NCBI RefSeq assembly: GCF_021018895.1
Contig: NC_079373.1
Location: forward strand, 18,055,001-18,119,000
DNA: 64,000 bases
From: Seriola aureovittata
Lineage: Eukaryota > Chordata > Actinopteri > Carangiformes > Carangidae
Direction of reading: 5' to 3'
The position numbers were made by a program, and so were the translations under genes. The notes beneath the pieces were generated by a model. That model saw nothing but the letters and a program-made list of their open reading frames with translations, searched no databases and was not told the origin of the DNA. This document shows positions 20,827 to 30,665 of the stretch, one piece after another; position 1 is the stretch's first letter, and each line of letters opens with the position of its first letter.

Positions 20827-20849
20827 GGGGGGGGGGGGGGGGGGGGGGG
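20827..20849 (+). repeat. 23-nt G homopolymer
   Basis: An unbroken run of 23 G on the plus strand, thus poly-C in a bhlhe41 3' UTR transcript if that UTR extends this far. The length may be affected by sequencing error. Confidence 0.9.
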
Positions 20850-21248
20850 TCGAAGCAGAAAAAAGTGCACTTTACGTCTCAAAGAGTAAAGATCATCCTA
20901 CGTACAAACTTTAACAGCTGGGAAAATACAGGTACATTCAATATCAAAGATCTATAAGGTGCTATCCTACAATATTTTCTGGAGGTACAGAAGGTCACTG
21001 CATCTCTGTGCAGAAATGCCTCATTCAGGGGATGTACAATATGCTGGTCAAGCAGCCCCTTGTGAATTCAAGGTTTCTTCTTTATGATTGTTTTTTTCTT
21101 TTTATTTGTTTTGTTTTTCCTCACAACATACAAACAAGTAAAGGAAACCAGAGCAAACTGAAGATCTGTAAAGATGAGATGAGGGAAATCTGGCACAATA
21201 TCTCTCCATTTATCTCATTATTGTCAATGTGTGATTGTTAAAGTAGCT

Positions 21249-21249
<1 letters not shown>

Positions 21250-21312
<63 letters not shown>

Positions 21313-21320
21313 TGTGTGTG
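21250..21320. repeat. (TG)n microsatellite
   Basis: About 35 TG units with one A interruption, inside the probable bhlhe41 3' UTR. Confidence 0.95.
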
Positions 21321-21865
21321 AGGGACAGTAATAAGCCTACCCCGTGCAAAGTTGGGGATGAGGTACTGTAGGCGTTACACTTCCAGGAGCACTTTTTTTA
21401 TAGGCCCATTTAGTGCACATTTACATATTAATGAATCCGACTGTCCTCCAGGTAATCATATTTACAGTCAGAGTCAGCCAGGCTCTTTATAACCTTGGCA
21501 GAGGTCAGTTGCAATTTCATACATCCAAAGAGACTCGCTGATTGGGATATTGCCCACTGGTATAGTACTCAAAGTTTTTGGCACCAATGCTGCCATTTCA
21601 AAATATTTTATCAAAGAGGATAAAAAACTAACTCCAGCACAACACAGTCGTGTACTAGTGTCAATCATTGTCGATAATCATTCAGATTGATTAATCTAGC
21701 ATAGTGCAAAAGGCACGCGCCGTCACAACTGTCCCCTGTTTCGCAAAGATCTTGTACACGAGAAACTCACTTTCTGTGAAACCTCGCTTTAAAACTAGCC
21801 TAATTTTAAAAAATGAATATACATCAATTTCTCAGCAGAATGCACAGAAAGGTAACACAGACAAA

Positions 21866-22809
21866 TTAGCTCGTTGGACAAGCAGAAAACGGATCAGCTG
21901 GGGTTCTCTTGTTCTCCTGGGACGTATCACCTACGTCACCCTCCCCGTCGTCACTCGCGAGACTTTCCTCACGCTCCTCAGGTGAGCTTGTCTCAGCCTC
22001 CTGTGACCCCTCGCTGTCTGGAGAGTGGGAGTCCTTGGACTGAGAGGAGGCTCCAAAGTGCGCAGACAAGCCGGGGAAAGCGGCAGCAGCTGCCGCGGCC
22101 GCCGCTGCTGACGCGTGTGCAGGGTAAAGCCAGGGGAAAGGGGACGCAAGAGCCGCAGCCGCTGGGTACATGTACTTTTCAATGTTGCTTTTATCGAACA
22201 AAGGCATGTAAGACGCCGCGGCTGAGGGGTTGATGAAGTAGAAAGGCATGCAAATTGGTGTCTGCTGTCCCACACTGCTTATTCCCATCAAAGAGTTCAT
22301 TAACGCCAGATCAGGCCTGGTGGGGTCTGCGCCCCCTAACCCGTTCCCAGACCAGTTCATCTTTGGTTTTTTGGCAGCGCGTTCATCTCCAAACTCTTGC
22401 TTAATCTTCACTGCCTTTGGTCCCTGCGTCTTATTGCGCTCACATTCTTTATCTTTGCCATCGCTCTTCTCTGCCTCGCCCCCGTATCCACTGTCCGTGT
22501 CTGTGTCATTCTCGTTAAGCTCCCCGCCTTGGGTCCTCTGGATGACCGGGACACAGTTGGCTTGACTGTCAGTTTTCTGCCCATCCTGTGCGTCCCCGGC
22601 GGGTAGCTGGTGCTGGATCGGCGGCGCGCCGGGCTGGAACTGCGCCAGCACCTTGTGAAGGTGGTTGATGAGCTGCGCGCACCTCTGCTCTCGTGTCGTC
22701 CAGTTCTCAAACTGACTCAGGTACTGCAGGACCTCTTTGGCACAGGCCTGGAACCCGGAGTGGAACGCATCCAGATCTGCATGAATGGAGGATTTCATGG
22801 ACCGGTCCC
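21866..22809 (-). CDS. bhlhe41: bhlhe41 exon 5: Orange domain to stop
   Basis: The acceptor is TCTCGCAG, phase 1, giving G-D-R-S-M-K. The exon holds the Orange domain, the proline/glutamine linker, the IKQE motif, the alanine run and the acidic tail. It ends ADPFSACPTS with the stop at 21866-21868. Confidence 0.94.
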
Positions 22810-23867
22810 CTGCGAGACATGCAGTTCAAAGATTAACAGGGCATTACTCTGTAAGGTGTAGCTCATCATAAGTCAATGACAAGATCAGGCGGACGCTTAT
22901 CAGCAGCACGTTTGCACGTCTGCATATTAACAAAGCGAACAGATCATGTTCTATATAGAAATAAGGAGTTTTATTTATCAGTTGTACTTTCAAAATGCGC
23001 ATCGTCCACTGCACACATTGTATTTGTTCAACTCTGCTATTGCAAACACAGCCTTTCTCTATATAGACATTAATAAACTTTCATGTATTCCCACCAGTTT
23101 AACAGGCTAATGCAAACCCAGTTATAAAAACTTGTCTGTTAACCTCGTGATTGTTCATCTTACCATTCTGCAAAGCAATGATCTTTTGGTGCTGCTGCTC
23201 GGTGACAGCCGTCAGTGCGTTTAAATGTTTCAATGTTAACTCCAGGACAACTGCTTTCTCCAAATGCCCGAGCGTCTATGGAGAAAAACAAAGTCGGCTG
23301 TTTACGAGATCTCTGTCATGTAAAACCAGGATCGTTAAGCACGTGAAAACTTTTTTTTTTAATGCCGTGATCTCACCGACAGCTTCAGATGTTCGGGTAA
23401 CAAATCCTTCAGCTGCCCGATACATTCGTTGATTCTGTCTCTCCTCTTCTTCTCTATCAACCGGTGTGGTAACTTGTATGCGTCCTGCTGGCAAAAAGAC
23501 AAACGTTTATTGTATTCAAACAGAGGAAGTAAAAAGTTTCAGTATAAAACATATGAATTGTGCGTAAGTTTAACGAGCACACAAACGTTGGTTAATCAAA
23601 ACAATAAACTGGATTTTAGGATTCCTAAAAGAAACCGCGCTCACCTTCCCACCATCCTCTCGTTTTATTCCTCTTTTGGATTTGCACATGTAGAGAGAGG
23701 GGTAATCCACCCTGAAGTAAAGAGGAAAGTGTCCGATTATTCAGCAGGCTGTCAGAGCAGTTTATTAGACATAGTTTGACAGAGTTTGCCAAAAGCGACA
23801 CTCACCCCAAGAAATCTGCGTGCTCCATGAACTGCCTGTCCTGTAAATGCGGTATTCTTTCATCCAT
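21866..23867 (-). CDS. bhlhe41: bhlhe41 (DEC2), bHLH-Orange transcriptional repressor (5 exons, 430 aa)
   Basis: Exons on the minus strand are 23806-23867, 23645-23711, 23377-23484, 23164-23275 and 21866-22809, 1293 nt in all, with all phases consistent. The basic region and helix 1 read KLPHRLIEKKRRDRINECI (residues about 46-65), and helix 2 is in the next exon. An Orange domain follows (DLDAFHSGFQACAKEVLQYL, about 128-165). Later come NDTDTDSGYGGE, an IKQE SUMO-consensus site near 252, a ten-alanine run at about 351-360 and an acidic Ser/Glu-rich tail. The family binds E-boxes, represses CLOCK:BMAL1 targets and acts in circadian timing and sleep. The paralogue bhlhe40 is excluded mainly by the sspn/itpr2/rassf8 neighbourhood and the alanine tract. 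Human DEC2 is longer because of expanded Ala/Gly tracts. Confidence 0.95.
23164..23275 (-). CDS. bhlhe41: bhlhe41 exon 4: helix 2
   Basis: The acceptor is TCCATAG and the donor AATG|GTAAGA. The frame reads TLGHLEKAVVLELTLKHLNA, then TEQQHQKIIALQNG. These are the second helix of the bHLH and its link to the Orange domain. Confidence 0.92.
23340..23345. promoter_or_regulatory. Intronic CACGTG E-box in bhlhe41
   Basis: CACGTG lies in the intron between bhlhe41 exons 3 and 4. It is a candidate auto- or clock-regulatory site. Confidence 0.35.
23377..23484 (-). CDS. bhlhe41: bhlhe41 exon 3: basic region and helix 1
   Basis: It codes for DAYKLPHRLIEKKRRDRINE and on to LLPEHLKLS, with donor TCG|GTGAGA. 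The acceptor is a tandem CAGCAG, so the exon may also start at 23487 and add one glutamine. Confidence 0.92.
23645..23711 (-). CDS. bhlhe41: bhlhe41 exon 2
   Basis: The acceptor is CTTCAG and the donor GGGAAG|GTGAGC. It codes for GVDYPSLYMCKSKRGIKRED, matching the DEC family segment before the basic region. 67 nt, ends in phase 0. Confidence 0.9.
23806..23867 (-). CDS. bhlhe41: bhlhe41 exon 1
   Basis: The ATG is at 23867-23865 and the exon reads MDERIPHLQDRQFMEHADFL, close to the DEC2 N-terminus. The donor is TTGGG|GTGAGT, phase 2. Confidence 0.9.
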
Positions 23868-24094
23868 CACTTCTCTGCTGCTGGTTATCCGCTCCTGAGC
23901 TTCTTTGGGGAATGTTTGTTATCCTACGAACCACACACACGGACGGCTGAGGGGAGTTGATGCACGGTGCGTGTCCTCCAGTGGAGCTGAGCTTCAGACT
24001 GATGTCTATAGTTCCCCGAGCAGCCACTTTGCAAAAGCCGTCGGTGCTGTGGTTAGAGCGCACGCGCGCCTCCGGTGGGGAACAGCTTCCGACT

Positions 24095-24100
24095 CACGTG
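24095..24100. promoter_or_regulatory. CACGTG E-box upstream of bhlhe41
   Basis: A palindromic CACGTG lies about 230 bp upstream of the bhlhe41 ATG in a CpG-bearing stretch. BHLHE40/41 promoters are known CLOCK:BMAL1 targets through such E-boxes. Occupancy here is inference. Confidence 0.5.
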
Positions 24101-24695
24101 TAGCCTGCACCAGCACAAAGTCCGGTAATTAGACCTTCTCTGTGTTACAGCCGCTGTTCCTACAGCGATGTAGACCAAACGACGCTGACCTGGTTGCTGA
24201 AACGTGATTCATGCGCAGAATGTAGCAGAGTAAAAGGCGTGAAGAGAGACAGACTAATAATCCACAGAAGCATGAGTTCACCACAGCAGCGTTTGTGCAT
24301 CGAACATGGTCTCCAAAACTTTGCTGTTCCAGCTCGTGCTGCTGTAACAAGTGCGGGCTGATAAGTGAGCGGACAGGCTGTTCTAGTGAGATAAACAGGC
24401 TAATTAGACAGAAATGAACAGTTTTTCAACTGCTCACAAAAAAAATCTAATTTTATTTAGAGAAAAACTGAGCTCAAATAACGTGCACGCAAATCTTTAG
24501 TGAAAACACAGATGTTAATGTGAATTAGCGTCAATTAGGCGATCTCTTTCAAACACTCAAGGTGTGTGCGCTTTCGTGCGCGCTCTCAGTTTGTGTTATT
24601 GCCCGGAGCAGGGCAGGGTAACCTACTCATACATCTCCAGTCGTCCAAAGCTGCGTTGTCAGTAACCATGGCACCGGCCCAGCTGTGTGCTCAAA

Positions 24696-24701
24696 CACGT
24701 G
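24696..24701. promoter_or_regulatory. Second CACGTG E-box between bhlhe41 and sspn
   Basis: A further CACGTG lies about 830 bp upstream of the bhlhe41 ATG and about 980 bp upstream of the sspn ATG, in the shared head-to-head interval. Confidence 0.4.
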
Positions 24702-24774
24702 CATCTCTGTTCTTTATTAATCTCAGCATGGCCGCTGCTCTGTTGCCTTCATCTGAGTCTTTGACTAATAATAA

Positions 24775-24809
24775 AATGATGATGATGATGATGATAATAA
24801 TAATAATTA
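24775..24809. repeat. (ATG)n/(ATA)n trinucleotide tract
   Basis: Six ATG-type units followed by five ATA-type units. Confidence 0.85.
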
Positions 24810-25678
24810 ATAACAACGTGACAAAGATTGGCGGGAAAAATTCTAATGGAGTTTTCTGACTTTGTATGATCTCCTAAAACAATTACTTCTATCGAAAGAA
24901 TAATCAGATTTTACAAAAATAATTCAATGTCACTCAATTCATGATGTGTTTACTATATTCACTGGTGATAAAAATAAGCAAGGTCTGGATCTTTCCATCC
25001 AAATATAGGTTATGCAAATTACAAACATTATATAAATGTCTCCAGCAAGTTAATCTGATATTACGTGACACCTGTTACCCTCTTGCGAACATTAAAGTGT
25101 TCAAAAACATCCAAATCTGAGCCTCTCACATGCCTTATTATCACATTACTTCTTCCTGTAAGTCATGTGACTTTTTCTGGCTGGCAGCATATGGCTCTCT
25201 TGTGTAACACTGCTGACAAAGAATGATCCAATCACTCCTGATCTCAAATGAAGTGTGACCTCCTCTGCTCTGGCTTTTCATTAACTCATACCTGCTGATT
25301 TACCTCTGTACTTTCCCTTTCTTGTCTTTAATGTGACTACAAGTGAAATCCTCTCACTGTCGTGTGTTGGAATACCCCTTTGTGTCTTCCTGCCCCCTCC
25401 CTTCCCTCCTCTTCCTTTCCTCCACAGTATGCTGCCTGCTCTATATGTGGCACTGGAGCGGCTTTAGGAATCCAGTCCAAATGTTTTCCATATTAGTTCA
25501 GAGCCTTCTCTGTTTCCAAATAGCAACGAAGCTGGGTTTATGGTGAGAGGAGGCCTCAGTAGGGAGGGTAAGGGTAGGGTAGAGAGGCGAACAGCAGGCA
25601 GACTCAACCACCCCAAACACTGCAACAGAAAAAGTCGAGAGGACAGAGAGGGAAAAGAGTGTGAAGACAGAAGGGGAA

Positions 25679-25906
25679 ATGAGGCAGGGGCAGAAAGATT
25701 CTTCAGACATGAAGGAGGGCAAGAAGAGGAGAGATGACTTCCCAGAGCCAGAAGACGGCAATAAGTGCAGATGGTGTCGCTTCCCTCTGCTCGTCGCCCT
25801 GCTCCAGCTGCTGTTGGGGGTGGCCGTCATAGCCGTGGCCTTCCTCATGTTGGCCATCAGCCCCTCACTCCTGACCAGGGAGACGCCACACTGGGCTGGG
25901 ATCATT
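25679..25906 (+). CDS. sspn: sspn exon 1 (coding part)
   Basis: It codes for the charged N-terminus, CRWCRFPLL and the first membrane segment, ending GII with donor ATT|GTAAGC. The 5' UTR reaches further left; its start is not visible. Confidence 0.88.
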
Positions 25907-28900
25907 GTAAGCTCCATCCTTACGCTCTAAAATCAGCCTCTACATTCACATGTTTGCATGGAACCTGAGCTTCCCATTTCTGACACTCCTGCATTACCCT
26001 CAGCTATATCCCTCTCTGTGTTGTCCATCCTCAGCACACTGCATGTCAACACTGGCCCTTACCAACCTGTCTCAGCCAGACAGTCACTGTAGGCATGGGA
26101 AATCACCGCTATTTGTCATGTTCTGATAAAACTCCATCTGTTATATTCATCTGACCGTATACTCCTGAATCTCCAATCCGTCTCAGTCACAGGAGCCCAC
26201 CTGCAAACTTCTGTTGTTTTCGTTGCATGTCCAACAAATCCTCAACATCTGGGCAGATGAAACAAGCCGGCCAATCACAGCATGCCATGCTCCCGCTTTG
26301 AACTTTGACCACCTAAGCAATATCTTAACACCTTGTTATTATTTGCCAATGTGCTGTGCATACTTACACCTCGTCATCTTACCATCTGCCTCATCAGTAG
26401 ACACACATAAACGCACCACACATCTCATCTACTACATTAAAAGCGTTAACTTTCACGCCATATATTTGAATTGCCTTAATGTATTTAACTTTATGTGTAG
26501 CTTCAAAATTGACATTAAGATTACGGTTGAGTATCTAGGAAAGGCAGCATTTTCTTAACAAAATGTAGGGTGTCTTAAAAGCCTTAAAACTTGTTATTTG
26601 CATGCATCATTTCACATAATGCATGTGAAATAATGTTCAGTTGAAGCTGATGCTCTTAAGGAAGTGCCAGGTGAAGTCAGTTGAAGTGTTAGAGTGAAAT
26701 CAGTTGAAGTCAGTTCAAATTTAACTGTAAAATGACAGCACTTAAACTAACAGCTGAAGAGCATGCACAGAAAGTAGTGAACTCTAAACAGTGAAAGCAT
26801 TTGAAATTTCATTTGAAGCGCCACAGGAGGTTAAGGGTGTTTACCAGTGAGATGTAACACACTAAAAGCAGCTGAAGTGTCATTTAAAGTGTTTAAGTTT
26901 CTGTTTAGGGGAAACTTAATGAGACCATCGAATGGTTGTTTGCAGTTTCTTTTGATTACAAGTGAACAATGATTAACTGTGTGGTGATGGTGGTGAAAGA
27001 AAAAACAACACCGTGTTCCTGTTCGGTCCCATCTTAGCCTATCACAGACGCCATCTGCCCTCGAAAACATCCCTGGACACCAACATCCCGAGTTAGATGC
27101 TCACGAGATTCAGCCAAGTGAAAAACACTGAGGTCATCAAGAACTTTCCCGAGAACCCTGAGCGCTTAAGAACCTGGGAAAAACATTTAAATAAGATGCT
27201 GAACGTTAGTCACAAGACTCCAATTGCGCTGTAGAGATAGAGAGTGAGTGTGTCTGTGGGAGAGAGAGGGAGAGAGAGGGAGAGAGAGAGAGAGTAATGT
27301 AATCAGATGACAGCTTACTGCTGAATCATGCAATATTAACAGACACCCCTGGAAACATGGCCACAATAGACTTTCTAGAACAAGATCATTGTTTCTACAT
27401 TGTGTCTCAGAGCAAACACACATTCTGCATATCACATATACAGCAACAAGGTGCCATAGGCTATATTAAAATGATATCATGGGTGAATCAAGTCAGAAAT
27501 GAATGGGGTGATTACATTCTTTGTGATAATGAAAGGCTGTAATATGAGCAATATGCTGAGAAATGTTCGGATATGAGTGAATCTAACCAAGTTATACCAA
27601 ATATTTTCTGCTGTGTTGTTGCAGCTGTGTTTAGTTTCCATCCTGGGCTTCATCCTGTACTGTATCACCTACGTCCCTGATGAGAGGACATCTATGCAGT
27701 TCATTGTCAAGGTGAGCTTACACCCATCCTTACACATTTTCTGCAAAAACGAAAGGGAAGTATGTGATCGTATGTCAGGCATGGTGTCAAGTCCAGTTCC
27801 TTATTAATGCACAATAGGACTTGGACATGATCCAATGGATCAGTATATTCTGCAGACAGAAACGACCTTTGCAGAGAACAATGTTTTACTCACTAATAAT
27901 GTAATTGTTAGGTGGGTGTTCTTAAGGAACTGTAACTGTCAGTGGCACAGAGAGGAAGGCATTTAACTGCATTCCTGTTTAAAAGAGCTCTGCAGGGATT
28001 CCTATGAGTGGATGAGTGCATTCATTAATGCAACTGCATCGTACAGCTTAATTAGCCATACAATATATGCAGTTGGAATTTCAAGGCAATTAAAATCAGT
28101 CCACCATTGTCTGCTGCTGAAAAGCAGGTCCTTGGAAGCAGTTTCCTCTTTTTTTCCCTGTCTGGCTCTGTGCATACCAGGTTCAAATATCTACATACAC
28201 TGTTACAAAGCACTTCAGTATCATTTTGAATTAAGAAGTGCAGCTGAAATTGTGTGTTTGTATTGTGTAGCTTTAAATAATATCAGACACTGAATCATCA
28301 AAATTACAGGGACTATTTTAAATTACATCTTAATATACAAAAAACTGTTTGAAAAATATTAAATGCTCTTTTAATGATGATGAATATTTCTTCCTTGCTG
28401 GAATATAACAGTTTCTTTCAATGAAGTCCTGCACTGCATTTGAGCTTTTTAGGTTAAGATTTTACTAATATTTGTTGTCTTATGTCATGACCCTCAAAAC
28501 AGCTGTGCTTTAATTTATCAGTATCATCAATTGAAATAGCTCAGTGAACATGAATATTCCTGTTATATTTATTCATTTTAATTACTCTTAGTGCTCTGCT
28601 TTTAAAATGCAGGTGTAGTGAGTAGAAAATATGCTGGAGATGTACCTGGAGATTTTTCTGAAGTTAAGAGTAACTGTTGTGGCAGATAAGGGTCCCAGCT
28701 CTCGGATATCATTGCTCAGCGTTCCTATATTTTGTCAAGACACTCAGTTTTCTAAATGGAAGATCTATGCGTTTTTATGTGGTCAGTAAAAGGTTGTTCA
28801 GGGCACCACATGGACTGTAAACAACAATATGAATTTTGACGCCTTTCACTTTCTTCCTGCTTTGGTGTTTCAGCTCATCTCCATTAAGTAAAGCACATAA

Positions 28901-29931
28901 TGCTCAACGAAGTACTTGCTGATGTACATACATCTCCCTGTAACCAATTATACTCCAGATTTCACAGCTGTTCCCAAATTAACATAAATGCCATTTCAAA
29001 TCAAGCACCGCTCATCACTTGCATAATTCCATAAGCAGCATATAACAGAGAGAGCAAAATACACCAGCGGATGAGGGCTCCTGTTATATAAGTGATGGAT
29101 TAAGATGAAGGTTTAGTGTTATTGAGATTGTGCAATTGCATAAACAGCACAAAGCTTCTGTCACATTTTACATCTGTATTTTTAGACACTCTCAGTTGTT
29201 AAAAAATTTTCACATAGGATCTGCGCTGAAGGTGGGAAGCGGCTGTAGCTGCAGGGCAGTCTTACATGTGCTCTGTCTGCTTTGTGTTAAATGCCGGACT
29301 CCTACTCTGAGGGTCAGACCTTGCTCTGTAGTATTGCGGGTAATCTCTTTGAATTGAACTTGCCATAGGCACTGAGCCAGCATGTCTGTTTTCTAAGCTA
29401 CAGTTTTGGCACTCTGGGTTAATCATGAGACAACAGACTAGAGCAGGAGCCAGATTTCTGGAATTAAAAAAAAGAACTTGCTGAGTAGAAGATGCAGAGC
29501 AGCTTTCTTTTTCAATCAAAGCTTTCAAGGTAAAATTGCATGACCTCACTCTTGTCCTCCGCCCTTCACAGCTCCTGTACTTTGTCCTGTGTACAATCGG
29601 CCTGGTCATTTCGGTGCTGGTTATGGCGTTCGCTGGACACCACTACACACAGACCAGTAGCTTCATCTGTGAGCAGGTGGGAGAGGACTGCGTGTGCACA
29701 CTGGATCAAGATGACCCGATAGCCCGCACCTTCACCTACGAGGGGGTCAGTGACTGTGAGGTGATAACTGGGACACTCACACTCTACTTCTTGGTCCAGA
29801 TCTTACTAAACCTGGCCCAAGCGCTCGTCTGTGCCGTCGGTGCCTTCATCTTGTGGAAGCACCGTTACCAGGTCTTCTTTGCTGGTCTTCAGATTGGCTC
29901 TCCCTCCACCCAGCGCTGGCAGAAGGTTTAA
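25679..29931 (+). CDS. sspn: sspn, sarcospan (3 exons, 224 aa)
   Basis: Exons are 25679-25906, 27625-27711 and 29572-29931, 675 nt, all phase 0 with GT/AG borders. The protein has a short charged cytoplasmic N-terminus, then four hydrophobic segments: about residues 35-60 (FPLLVALLQLLLGVAVIAVA), 72-95, 106-127 and 174-195. The large extracellular loop between the last two carries four cysteines (FICEQ, DCVC, SDCEV), as in sarcospan. HWAGII, YVPDERT, FAGHHYTQ and LWKHRYQVFF are close to human SSPN (243 aa). Sarcospan is a tetraspan member of the dystrophin-glycoprotein complex, linked to the sarcoglycans in the muscle membrane. The start is the first true ATG in frame. An internal ATG at 25709 would give a protein shorter by 10 residues. 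Confidence 0.93.
25907..27624 (+). other. sspn intron 1
   Basis: Non-coding apart from the degenerate repeat and an AG-rich tract (about 27240-27294). Confidence 0.6.
26630..26900. repeat. Degenerate tandem repeat on a GTTGAAGT-like unit (sspn intron 1)
   Basis: Variants of CAGTTGAAGT / CAGCTGAAGTGTCATTT recur at least eight times (for example 26638, 26678, 26701, 26751, 26869). This suggests a decayed minisatellite or the body of an old interspersed element. Confidence 0.5.
27625..27711 (+). CDS. sspn: sspn exon 2
   Basis: The acceptor is TTGTTGCAG and the donor AAG|GTGAGC. The 29 codons give the second membrane segment and YVPDERTSMQF. Confidence 0.92.
27712..29571 (+). other. sspn intron 2
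   Basis: Non-coding. No repeat recognised; mostly A/T-rich. Confidence 0.6.
29572..29931 (+). CDS. sspn: sspn exon 3
   Basis: The acceptor is CCCTTCACAG. It codes for the third membrane helix, the four-cysteine extracellular loop, the fourth helix and the tail WKHRYQVFFAG, ending QRWQKV with TAA at 29929. Confidence 0.93.
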   Translation, partial: LLYFVLCTIGLVISVLVMAFAGHHYTQTSSFICEQVGEDCVCTLDQDDPIARTFTYEGVSDCEVITGTLTLYFLVQILLNLAQALVCAVGAFILWKHRYQVFFAGLQIGSPSTQRWQKV

Positions 29932-30665
29932 CGTGATGAAGACAGAGTCAATGGGATGACTGATCAGTCAGGTCGGGATGGAGGGCCACGCCAAATGTGT
30001 GATTGAGCTCTGAAAGGACAGGGACATGCCTGCGTGCCTCAGTGTGTTTTATTTTATGTCAGTTTATATTCACCTTTTGTGGTACTATAATGGCTTTTTT
30101 GCACACATTTTGTATACCATATAAGTAACTTTGTATTTCCAGTTGCTGATGTTGTAAGAAATTACCTTATATAGATGAAGAGGAGCAACACATCTGGTTT
30201 ATTTTTGAAAATCTAAACCATAATTACTTATTCAAATTGTTTTTCTTGTTATCCTAGCATTTGGCTTTTATACAATTGCAAGACTAGACAAATTATAAGC
30301 ACAACACATATTTGTTTTGCACTCAACTCCTAAAATCAGCAGTGTTGCAAAAACTTTTTCATAAACCTTTGGTTTATTTTTTTCAAATGTAAAATGATTC
30401 TGCCTCAGTCTTTGGAAAACTGTATTCACTCAGTAAAAAGGTCAACTATTGACCAAACACAGCAGCAGGTATTACTAAGAAATTCTTTTTTATCGTAATG
30501 TAATCAAAAAAATAAGATAACAAGAGTTTATTGCTTTACAATCAGTAAATTTCATAATTTTGAAGTTTTTAGCTATATTGTCTAATTTTCATGTTGTGTG
30601 TCACACACACAAACGCACATTTAGTTGGATTGATTCCACGAATAAACAGTTTTTGTGCAGTTCTG
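29932..30665 (+). other. sspn: sspn 3' UTR
   Basis: A/T-rich and non-coding. It ends with AATAAA at 30641-30646, followed by a T/G-rich stretch (TTTTTGTGCAGTTCTG). Confidence 0.65.

Larger units (their letters stand above)
20080..21865 (-). other. bhlhe41: Probable bhlhe41 3' UTR
   Basis: The stretch downstream of the stop has no coding frame. It holds AATAAA on the minus strand at 20093-20098, and alternatives at about 20366 and 21101. It contains a (TG)n tract (21250-21320) and a 23-G run (20827-20849). The 3' end is my estimate. Confidence 0.45.
23868..25678. promoter_or_regulatory. Head-to-head interval of bhlhe41 and sspn
   Basis: About 1.8 kb shared upstream region. The bhlhe41-proximal half has CpGs and two CACGTG E-boxes. 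An ATG/ATA trinucleotide tract lies at 24777-24809. The sspn 5' UTR must lie in the right part, but its start is not visible. Confidence 0.55.

Noticed and set aside
21866..23867. Reading the bHLH gene as bhlhe40 (DEC1)
   Set aside because: The neighbours rassf8, sspn and itpr2 and the alanine run fit bhlhe41; BHLHE40 sits by ITPR1 in vertebrates.
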